A DNA stretch of 9,089 bases from an uncultured bacterium (GTDB lineage: Bacteria; Bacillota; Clostridia; Oscillospirales; Butyricicoccaceae): NCBI GenBank assembly GCA_905215125.1, contig CAJMOV010000062.1:1-9089 (forward strand), read 5' to 3'. The number at the start of each line of letters is the position of its first letter. The stretch's first letter is position 1. Made by a program: the position numbers and the translations under genes. Shown here piece by piece: positions 1 through 5,376 of this stretch. The notes beneath the pieces were generated by a model that saw nothing but the letters and a program-made list of their open reading frames with translations, was not told the DNA's origin and did no database searches.

Positions 1-17
1 GCCGTTTGCCCGCGAAC

Positions 18-46
18 ATTATACCATATTATTATAAAAAGATAAA
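18..46 (-). promoter_or_regulatory. Extended -10 promoter reading out of the left edge
   Basis: On the minus strand TGGTATAAT (26-18) is a perfect sigma-A -10 box with a TGn extension. Seventeen bases upstream is TTTATC (46-41), a poor -35 box, which extended -10 promoters tolerate. A second TATAAT lies at 36-31. The start of transcription would be near position 11. The target gene lies beyond the window; in many Bacillota a metallo-beta-lactamase gene (yycJ/walJ) or htrA follows yycI, but that cannot be seen here. Confidence 0.6.
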
Positions 47-62
47 GAGAAAATAAACGCGG

Positions 63-99
63 CAGGGCTTTGTAAAGCGGCACAAAATTTTTGGCCCTG
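63..99 (-). terminator. Bulged stem-loop after yycI, possible terminator
   Basis: On the minus strand, 16 bases after the yycI stop, CAGGGC pairs with GCCCTG (94-99 with 63-68). After a seven-base bulge, TTTGT pairs with ACAAA (82-86 with 69-73) around an eight-base loop. The downstream sequence is T-rich but interrupted, starting a few bases after the stem (TTTATTTTCTCTTTATCTTTTT, about 38-58 on the other strand). This is weaker than a standard intrinsic terminator because of the bulge and the delayed T tract. It may attenuate rather than stop transcription. Confidence 0.4.
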
Positions 100-114
100 A
101 AACGCATTTTTTCG

Positions 115-903
115 TCATTCGGCAGGTATTTGTTTTTTTGTCATACAATTTAAAATAATTTGTTCGCTTTGCGTTTCAATGCGCCATGCCGGGATGAGAC
201 GCACGCCGCCGTCCTGCGTCTGCTCCAAAACGCAGACGGCTTCGACCGACTGAATGTCGGACGGCTCCTCCCGCTCAAGCTGAAGCAGGGCGACGAGCAT
301 TTCCGGGCGCGACTCGCCCACGCCGTCCTGCGAGAGGGCCGGGGCGAAAACCCAGCGGCCCGACGCCGAAGCGCCGTCCGCGGTGTCCTCACATTCCAAA
401 GCAGCGCCGACCGCTTCATACCCGCCGACGTACAGCTGCGCGCACACGCCGGACAGCGTCTGCTCGACGGCGCAGTCTCCCCGCGCTGTGCCCGCCGCCT
501 GCAAAAGTGCATCCAGCAGCTCCTGCGCGCTGCGCCCGTCGGTCAGGTGGGCTTCCATTAATCCGCCGCTGCGAAAGGTTACGCTGCCCTTTTCTGAGGT
601 GTAAATGGCGATGCCGCCGCCGGCCTCCTGATAAACATAATCGCCGAGCAGCGCTTTGGCCGCCGCGGCTTCCGTCTCCTCGCTGCGCGGAGCGGAATAC
701 TGGACAAGTGAATCGGGCAAACCCCAAAAAATTTGCTCGTCAAAGCCAACCCCGGCATTGCGCAGCAGCGTCAGCGCGCTTTCCATGGACGCGCGCTCGC
801 TTTCACGCCGCTCCTGAAGCTGGCTGTGGATGCTGACGCCCAAAATGACGTTGGTAACCGCCAGCAGGGCGATGAGAATGGATTTTACCTTGCCCCACTC
901 CAT
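115..903 (-). CDS. yycI: YycI-like WalK regulatory membrane protein
   Basis: This predicted 262-residue bitopic protein starts MEWGKVKSILIALLAVTNVIL, matching the typical YycI opening of a short charged M-E/D-W-x-K-x-K segment followed by one transmembrane helix (about 8-25). An amphipathic, charged stretch (about 28-50, QLQERRESERASM...) could form a short coiled coil. The outer domain follows and ends with DGGVRLIPAWRIET (231-244), the C-terminal YycI signature region. Together with YycH it is expected to contact WalK in the membrane and tune its kinase activity. The length is close to Bacillus YycI (about 280 residues). It starts two bases after the yycH stop. Five cysteines (144, 154, 171, 224, 253) lie in the predicted exported part. 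In this window it is the last gene of the run; a hairpin and a separate promoter follow. Confidence 0.75.
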   Translation of the reverse strand: MEWGKVKSILIALLAVTNVILGVSIHSQLQERRESERASMESALTLLRNAGVGFDEQIFWGLPDSLVQYSAPRSEETEAAAAKALLGDYVYQEAGGGIAIYTSEKGSVTFRSGGLMEAHLTDGRSAQELLDALLQAAGTARGDCAVEQTLSGVCAQLYVGGYEAVGAALECEDTADGASASGRWVFAPALSQDGVGESRPEMLVALLQLEREEPSDIQSVEAVCVLEQTQDGGVRLIPAWRIETQSEQIILNCMTKKQIPAE

Positions 904-905
904 AC

Positions 906-2171
906 TCAATCCTCCGTACTGTACAGGGCGGGAAGCAGCGTCCCGTCTGATTTTTCGCTGTATCGGACATCCAATCGCAGGTTATGCCCGCCCTGCAGCG
1001 CGGCGGCCGCCTGCCTGACTGTGAGCAGCCCCCGCTCTCCCGCCGCCTCGTATTTGCGCGGGGAAAGGCGCAGATAGGTGATCCGCCCGTCCTGCACCGT
1101 AGCGTGGGCCGCGGGGGTATCCCCGTTGACGGGGCAGCCATCTAAAAACAGGTCAAAAATCAGCTGGACGGCCCCCGATTCTTCTTCAATCATCTCGCGC
1201 AGGCTGTACTGCCCGCCGGCGCCCGTCTGCTCGCAGAGATAGACAAGCAGCCGGCGCACACCCTCCAGCACCAAGGCGGCGTCGCCGCTTTCCTGCTCCC
1301 GCAGGCCGAGATAGATGCCTTGGCCGCCGGCGGTATAGGTCAGGTCGCCCTGTGCGCTCATGCGTAGCACGTTGTTTTCTTCGACATAGACCAGGTCGCC
1401 TGAAGCATCGTCATATACCCGCGCCAGGAAAGGATTATAGCCAAAGCCGGTCAGTACCTCGCGGGGCAGAGAGCCCGAGGACAGGTAATCGGGCGGCAAG
1501 ACATTGTAGCAGACGGCGGTCAGGGCCTGCGTATGCACCGGCTCGTCGCCGCACAGTGCGGCGAAATCGCCGTCCTGAAAGGCGAAAAGGGCGCTTCCGC
1601 CCTCCCACGAAGAGCAGACCTGAGTCAACCGATCGACGCCGGCCGCTGTATCGGCAGCGCAGTAGGTGCCTGTCGCAGCGTCGTAATAAGCGACGGTGAC
1701 CCGTTCGCCCCCCGATGTGACGACCAGGCTGTGCAGGGTAGCGTCCTGCCCCTCACCTTCGACCCCAACCCACCGCATCAGTAATTCCAGCGGCACCCCG
1801 GTGTCAAACGCCAGGTAAAGCGCTGGAAAGGAAAGTGCGTCGTAATACTCCTGCCGGGTGATCTCCCGAACCTCGCCGGCCGAGCCAAGCGCCTCGGCAT
1901 ATATAGAAGAAACGGCCGTCTGCAGCTCTTCCTTTTGCTCGCCGTTTTGGGGCAGATAAACCCCTGTGGGGGTACAGACGGCAATTTTGCGCACCTCTAC
2001 AGCCATTTGCGGGCTCAGGTCGGCGTCGTCGCCCGGCGGCGTGCCGCCCAGAACCTGGCTGAGAAAGCCGCCGCTGCCTTCCGCCGGGCCGATGGTCAGC
2101 GAAATGTACAGCAGAAAAATCATCAGGGCAAAGAGCAGCGCCAGCGCGGCGTTTTTCCCTTTCTCAAGCAT
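906..2171 (-). CDS. yycH: YycH-like WalK regulatory membrane protein
   Basis: This predicted 421-residue protein has one N-terminal membrane segment (about residues 8-27, hydrophobic after MLEKGKN) and a large extracytoplasmic domain, the topology and approximate length of YycH. In Bacillus and Staphylococcus, YycH and YycI bind WalK through membrane helices and the outer domain and change its activity. The assignment rests on topology, size, position directly after walK and before a YycI-like gene, and a C-terminal DG..LLPALY segment (409-417) that parallels the end of the next protein; the sequence itself is divergent. The start chosen is ATG at 2171, which overlaps the walK stop by eight bases (ATGCTTGA); the open frame extends 33 codons further upstream into walK, but that part reads as shadow sequence. 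Only a weak GGGGGA precedes the ATG, consistent with translational coupling. The protein contains several cysteines (66, 171, 186, 207, 221, 313, 346), notable for an exported domain. Confidence 0.7.
   Translation of the reverse strand: MLEKGKNAALALLFALMIFLLYISLTIGPAEGSGGFLSQVLGGTPPGDDADLSPQMAVEVRKIAVCTPTGVYLPQNGEQKEELQTAVSSIYAEALGSAGEVREITRQEYYDALSFPALYLAFDTGVPLELLMRWVGVEGEGQDATLHSLVVTSGGERVTVAYYDAATGTYCAADTAAGVDRLTQVCSSWEGGSALFAFQDGDFAALCGDEPVHTQALTAVCYNVLPPDYLSSGSLPREVLTGFGYNPFLARVYDDASGDLVYVEENNVLRMSAQGDLTYTAGGQGIYLGLREQESGDAALVLEGVRRLLVYLCEQTGAGGQYSLREMIEEESGAVQLIFDLFLDGCPVNGDTPAAHATVQDGRITYLRLSPRKYEAAGERGLLTVRQAAAALQGGHNLRLDVRYSEKSDGTLLPALYSTED
911..915 (-). promoter_or_regulatory. Ribosome binding site of yycI inside the last codons of yycH
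   Basis: The minus strand reads GGAGG followed by ATTGAGT and ATG at 903-901, so the site lies within the final codons of the yycH-like gene. A TTG two codons upstream (909-907) overlaps the TGA stop and is too close to GGAGG, so ATG at 903 is preferred. Confidence 0.7.
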
Positions 2172-3936
2172 GGGTATTCCCCCGCTTTTCCGCCATAGGC
2201 AGGGCGATGGTAACGGTGCTGCCTTCTCCATAGACGCTTTCAAAGCGGATGTCGCCGCCATGGTGTTCAATGATTTCCTTGGCTATGGCAAGGCCAAGCC
2301 CCGTGCCGCCCCGCTCGCGCGAGCGGGCCTTGTCCACGCGGTAAAAGCGCTCGAAGATACGCGGCAGGTCTTCGGCCGGAACGCCGATGCCGGTATCCTT
2401 GACGCGCAGAAAAACATTGTCCCCTTCCGTCCCAGCCGTCACAGTGACGCTGCCGCCGGGGCGGTTGTATTTGATGGCGTTGGAGACGACGTTGACAATG
2501 ACCTGCTCAATGCGTTCGCGGTCGCCGGCGACGGCGGGCAAGTCGACAGGCAGGTCGGCGTGAAGCCCGACCTTCTGCTTGCCCGCCTCCATCTTCATGC
2601 CCTCAATGGCGTTTTGCGCGATGGCGCGCAGGGGGACCTCGCCTGTATTCATCTGCATTTTTTCATAATCAAGCTGCGACAGCGTCAAAAGATCCTTGAC
2701 AATATGGGTCATGCGATCCGCTTCGTTGTGGATAACGCCGAGAAATTTGATCTCCGTTTCCGAGTCGATGTCGCCATGGGCGTCTATCAGCGTTTCGGTG
2801 TAGCCGCGGATGTTGGTCAGAGGGGTGCGCAGCTCATGCGAGACGTTGGCGACAAACTCGCGCCGCGACGTCTCCATCTTCTGCTGCTCGGTAATATCGT
2901 GCATGACGGCGATCAGCCCGCCGTCCTCCTCGCCGCCAAAGGGGGCGAAATATATTTTCAGGATACGCTTGTTGGCGGAATAGTCAATTTCAATGTACCT
3001 GCCGCTGACGACGAGATCGCTGTCGTCTATGTGCATATTGGGAAAGACCTCTCCATAGGTCTGGCTGGAATCAAGCTGCTTGCCCAGCATTTTTTCCGCG
3101 GCGGGGTTTTGGTGCAGGATATGACCCGAACGGTCAAAGGCGACGACGCCGTCGGCCATATGAAGAAACAGGGTGTTGAGCTTGTTGCGCTCGCCTTCGA
3201 TTTCCTCCAGGGTGGTTTTGAGCACCCCGGCCATTTCATTAAAGGTTTGCGTCAGGATGCCGATCTCGTCGCTGGCGTAAACCTCCGCCTTGCGGCTGAA
3301 ATCGCCGGCTGCGATGGCGGCAGCCTGGTTTGTCAGGCGCTCGACGGGGGTGGTGATGGTTTTGCTGAGCAAAAAGCTGAGCAGTACGGCGACCAGCAGC
3401 CCGAAAACCATGGCGCGGATAAGAATGGAAAAAAGCTCCCACGACAGATCGTTCAGCTCGGTCTTGTCGTCCATGACGCCGACGACGAAAAAGCCGTTGT
3501 CCCCGCGCACGGGGATAGCGACGTCAAAGTACGGGGAAAGCCGCTGCACGTCCTGCCCGACGACCCCTGTCATGGCGGCCAGGATATTGGCCGTCATGGG
3601 CAAATTCTCGGCCAGCTGGTCGTCTGAGCCGGATAAATAGGCCCCCGTATCTCCGTCCAGAATGTAAAAGCTGCGGTATTTGTCAATCCCCAGCCCGCGC
3701 GGCCCGGAAAAGGCTTCCAGCTTTTCCGCGATGGACTGCACCGGCTGCTCTTCTCCCGCGCTTTTTTCCAGCGTCAGGATAAACTCCTGTGTGAAAACCT
3801 CGGTCATCTGGGTCTTGAACTCGTCGATATTATACGCTGTGACCGAGTTGATGAGGAAGGTGCCGACAACAGCCATAACCGACACAACAAGAAGGATCAG
3901 AACCAGGACCAGCTTCATGTGCAGGCTTCTGAACAC
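2164..3936 (-). CDS. walK: WalK-type sensor histidine kinase
   Basis: This 590-residue membrane kinase has the WalK domain order. TM1 spans about residues 8-30, an extracytoplasmic sensor region (Cache/PAS-like by size) about 31-168, and TM2 about 169-190. Next come a HAMP domain (about 190-243, with P197 and a DEIG at 223-226), a cytoplasmic PAS domain (about 250-350, ending MHDITEQQ), and the dimerisation/phosphoacceptor domain with H367 in FVANVSHELRTPLT. The ATPase domain has N box NVVSNAIKY (482-490), DTGIG (514-518), RIFERFYRVD (526-535) and GGTGLGLA (543-550). All catalytic motifs are intact. WalK senses wall status and phosphorylates WalR. The GTG start is set by GGAGGT. The stop overlaps the next gene in ATGCTTGA, so walK and yycH are translationally coupled. 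A PhoR-like kinase is the alternative, made less likely by the YycHI-like genes downstream. Confidence 0.9.
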   Translation of the reverse strand: MFRSLHMKLVLVLILLVVSVMAVVGTFLINSVTAYNIDEFKTQMTEVFTQEFILTLEKSAGEEQPVQSIAEKLEAFSGPRGLGIDKYRSFYILDGDTGAYLSGSDDQLAENLPMTANILAAMTGVVGQDVQRLSPYFDVAIPVRGDNGFFVVGVMDDKTELNDLSWELFSILIRAMVFGLLVAVLLSFLLSKTITTPVERLTNQAAAIAAGDFSRKAEVYASDEIGILTQTFNEMAGVLKTTLEEIEGERNKLNTLFLHMADGVVAFDRSGHILHQNPAAEKMLGKQLDSSQTYGEVFPNMHIDDSDLVVSGRYIEIDYSANKRILKIYFAPFGGEEDGGLIAVMHDITEQQKMETSRREFVANVSHELRTPLTNIRGYTETLIDAHGDIDSETEIKFLGVIHNEADRMTHIVKDLLTLSQLDYEKMQMNTGEVPLRAIAQNAIEGMKMEAGKQKVGLHADLPVDLPAVAGDRERIEQVIVNVVSNAIKYNRPGGSVTVTAGTEGDNVFLRVKDTGIGVPAEDLPRIFERFYRVDKARSRERGGTGLGLAIAKEIIEHHGGDIRFESVYGEGSTVTIALPMAEKRGNTHA

Positions 3937-3944
3937 TTTCGGTT

Positions 3945-3950
3945 ACCTCC
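3945..3950 (-). promoter_or_regulatory. Ribosome binding site that fixes the walK GTG start
   Basis: GGAGGT on the minus strand is followed by eight bases (AACCGAAA) and GTG at 3936-3934. The next in-frame ATG, at 3918, has no comparable site at the right distance, so GTG is preferred. The ATG partly overlapping the GGAGGT (ATGGAGGT) is in a different frame. Confidence 0.75.
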
Positions 3951-3957
3951 ATTCCGC

Positions 3958-4001
3958 CCCGCGGCAAACGCTTTGCCCCACCCCGGCAGCTTTGCCGCGG
4001 G
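3958..4001 (-). repeat. 11-bp inverted repeat with competing internal hairpins, before the walK ribosome binding site
   Basis: CCCGCGGCAAA (3958-3968) and TTTGCCGCGGG (3991-4001) are perfect reverse complements separated by 22 bases. Each arm can instead pair with the loop: GGCAAA (3963-3968) with TTTGCC (3972-3977) around three bases, or CGGCA (3984-3988) with TGCCG (3993-3997) around four bases. The long stem and the two short hairpins use the same bases, so they cannot all form at once. The structure ends eight bases before the walK ribosome binding site. Confidence 0.6.
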
Positions 4002-4113
4002 AGCCTCTTTCTTTGATGCTCGGCCGCGCGAATGAATCGCCCGGCTCCCTTCAGCGGGGCTTTCCCCGGCCCGACGCAACGTGCAGCCGCCCCGCCTGCC
4101 GGCGCAGGCCCTC

Positions 4114-4800
4114 TCACCGCTTAAGGTAATATCCCTGTCCCCGCTTGGTGATGATATACTCCGGCTCGGCCGGGTCATCCTCCAGCTTCTCGCGCAGGCG
4201 GCGCATGGCGACGTCAATGGCGCGCAAATCGCCGTAGTAGTCAAACCCCCAGACCTTTTCCATCAGCTCCTCACGGCTGACGACGCGCACCGGCAGGGAC
4301 AGAAAATAGGACAGAATATCATATTCCCGCTGCGTCAGCTCAAGCGGCTGGCCGTTTTTGGACACCGTTTGCAGCGCCCGGTCTACGACGAAGGGGCCGA
4401 AGCTGACGCCGTCTCCCCCATTCTGGGCGCGCTCGCGCGGATCGGTGCGGCGGACGTTGGCCTTGATGCGGGCCGAAAGCTCCTTGACGGAAAAGGGCTT
4501 TGTGACGTAATCGTCCGCTCCCGTTTCCAGGCCGAGGATTTTGTCCCGTTCCTCTTCGCGGGCCGTCACCATGATGACGGGCACGTCGCTCTTCTCGCGC
4601 AGGCGGCGCAGCAGCTCAAAGCCGTCCATCCCCGGCAGCATGACGTCGAGCAGAATGAGATCATACTTTCCCTCCAGCGCCATGTCAAGGCCGCTGGGAC
4701 CGTCATAGGCTTCGGCTGTCTCAAAGCCTTCGCGCTTCAGGTTAAAGGACAGCATATCGGCAATGGTTTTTTCATCCTCAATAATGAGAATGGCAGACAT
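4114..4800 (-). CDS. walR: WalR-type response regulator (OmpR/PhoB family)
   Basis: This 228-residue DNA-binding response regulator is the size of WalR/YycF. The receiver domain (about 1-118) has the acidic pocket EDE at 8-10, phosphoacceptor D52 in LILLDVMLPGMDG, T79 in VTA and K101 in YVTKPFS. The winged-helix effector domain (about 130-228) has LTQREYDILSYF, the recognition-helix region AIDVAMRRLREKLED at 194-208, and ends RGQGYYLKR. Close similarity to the WalR pattern (IADxLxFNLKREG near the N-terminus, VWGFDYYGD at 183-191, GxGYYL at the end), plus walK and yycHI-like genes downstream, favours WalR over the related PhoP/PhoB. WalR controls peptidoglycan hydrolase and wall-metabolism genes in Bacillota and is usually essential. 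The ATG has an ideal ribosome binding site. The gene is followed by an unusual 177-base spacer before walK. Confidence 0.9.
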   Translation of the reverse strand: MSAILIIEDEKTIADMLSFNLKREGFETAEAYDGPSGLDMALEGKYDLILLDVMLPGMDGFELLRRLREKSDVPVIMVTAREEERDKILGLETGADDYVTKPFSVKELSARIKANVRRTDPRERAQNGGDGVSFGPFVVDRALQTVSKNGQPLELTQREYDILSYFLSLPVRVVSREELMEKVWGFDYYGDLRAIDVAMRRLREKLEDDPAEPEYIITKRGQGYYLKR

Positions 4801-4807
4801 GGGCAGG

Positions 4808-4816
4808 ACCTCCTTA
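4808..4816 (-). promoter_or_regulatory. Strong ribosome binding site of walR overlapping the Nudix stop codon
   Basis: The minus strand reads TAAGGAGGT, then seven bases, then the walR ATG at 4800. The TAA is the Nudix stop codon, so the anti-Shine-Dalgarno match begins inside it. This leaves no room for an intergenic promoter and predicts cotranscription and coupled translation. Confidence 0.85.
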
Positions 4817-5344
4817 AATCAGCCCTCGCGCCCGGGCGATATTGACCGAACAGATGCTTTTTGCATCGACGATTTCATTGTGCAGCAGCATTTCGATGAA
4901 GGTTTCGCGCGGGATGCGCACGGTGCTCAAAAACTCATCCTCGTCAAACTGCTCGCCGACAAAGGTCAGTCCCCGGGCGAAGTAAAGATGGATTACCTCT
5001 GATAGGATGCCCGGACTGGGACAGAGTACTCCCAGATGAATGAGCTCGCTGCACGCAAAGCCTGTTTCCTCGCGCAGCTCGCGCCGGGCAGCCTGTTCGG
5101 GATCCTCCCCTTTCTCCAGCTTGCCAGCCGGGACCTCCAGCAGCTCGGCCAGCACAGCATGCCGGTACTGCCGGACAAAAAGCATATCCTCTCCGTCCAG
5201 GGCCAGGATGGCGACGGCGCCGGGATGCTCGCACACCTCGCGCACCGCTTCCCTCCCGTCCGGGAGGATGACTTTATCATGATAAACGTCGACAATCTTG
5301 CCGGAAAACACTTTCTTTCTCTCCGTCTGCTTTTCGGTAAACAT
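4814..5344 (-). CDS. nudF: Nudix hydrolase, ADP-ribose pyrophosphatase (NudF type)
   Basis: This 176-residue cytoplasmic hydrolase carries a perfect Nudix box, GX5EX7REUXEEXGU: G74, E80, R88-E89, E92-E93 and G95-F96, the last acidic residues forming the Mg2+ site. Prolines P109 and P111, about 15 residues after the box, in LCPSPGILSE, are the marker that separates ADP-ribose pyrophosphatases from other Nudix subfamilies. The preceding GAVAILALDGEDMLFVRQYRHAV strand pattern (RQYR at 58-61) is also typical. The expected reaction is ADP-ribose to AMP plus ribose 5-phosphate. The ATG is preceded on the minus strand by AAGGGGGAA at a suitable distance. The stop codon TAA is also the first part of the walR ribosome binding site (TAAGGAGGT), so termination here probably feeds initiation at walR. 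The exact substrate is inferred from the subfamily. Confidence 0.9.
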   Translation of the reverse strand: MFTEKQTERKKVFSGKIVDVYHDKVILPDGREAVREVCEHPGAVAILALDGEDMLFVRQYRHAVLAELLEVPAGKLEKGEDPEQAARRELREETGFACSELIHLGVLCPSPGILSEVIHLYFARGLTFVGEQFDEDEFLSTVRIPRETFIEMLLHNEIVDAKSICSVNIARARGLI

Positions 5345-5376
5345 AGCTTCCCCCTTTTTGCCCTGCTTTCCTGCGG

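Larger units (their letters stand above)
1..114. other. AT-rich intergenic region after yycI
   Basis: This is the only clearly AT-rich stretch in a GC-rich window, and it contains no convincing gene on either strand. It holds the bulged stem-loop after yycI and the extended -10 promoter, each listed separately. It marks the likely boundary between the walRK-yycHI transcription unit and the next one. Confidence 0.7.
3937..4113 (-). other. Hairpin-rich spacer between walR and walK
   Basis: This 177-base untranslated stretch lies between two genes that are usually adjacent or overlapping. Self-complementary segments are visible: GCCTGC (4094-4099) with GCAGGC (4104-4109) around a four-base loop, starting about 4 bases after the walR stop; CGGGG (4055-4059) with CCCCG (4064-4068), four-base loop; GCGA (4028-4031) with TCGC (4037-4040); and an 11-base perfect inverted repeat at 3958-3968 and 3991-4001. 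None is followed by a T tract on the minus strand, so they do not look like intrinsic terminators. I see no -10/-35 pair. A frame with a GTG start runs through it (3830-4117) but enters walK out of frame and resembles no protein I know. A role in RNA stability or in setting the WalR:WalK ratio is inference. Confidence 0.5.

Noticed and set aside
71..87. Possible WalR binding site (TGTAAA followed by a five-base spacer)
   Set aside because: The first half-site fits the TGTWAH consensus, but the second half (ACAAAA) matches only three of six positions. The segment is better explained as part of the bulged hairpin.
1966..3627. Long plus-strand open frame (553 codons) opposite walK and yycH
   Set aside because: The minus strand in the same region encodes an intact histidine kinase with all motifs. 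The plus-strand translation shows no domain and is a typical antisense shadow of GC-rich coding sequence.
4055..4068. CGGGG/CCCCG hairpin in the walR-walK spacer as an intrinsic terminator
   Set aside because: The stem is only five pairs and no T tract follows on the minus strand; termination here would also cut walK off from any visible promoter.
3830..4117. Open frame with a GTG start overlapping the walR stop, running through the spacer into walK
   Set aside because: It is arginine/proline/glycine-rich, resembles no family I know, and its second part is a shadow of walK in another frame. It has no ribosome binding site beyond what walR coding provides.
4081..4845. Plus-strand open frame of 254 codons opposite walR
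   Set aside because: It is antisense to an intact WalR with a strong ribosome binding site, and the translation shows no recognisable motif.
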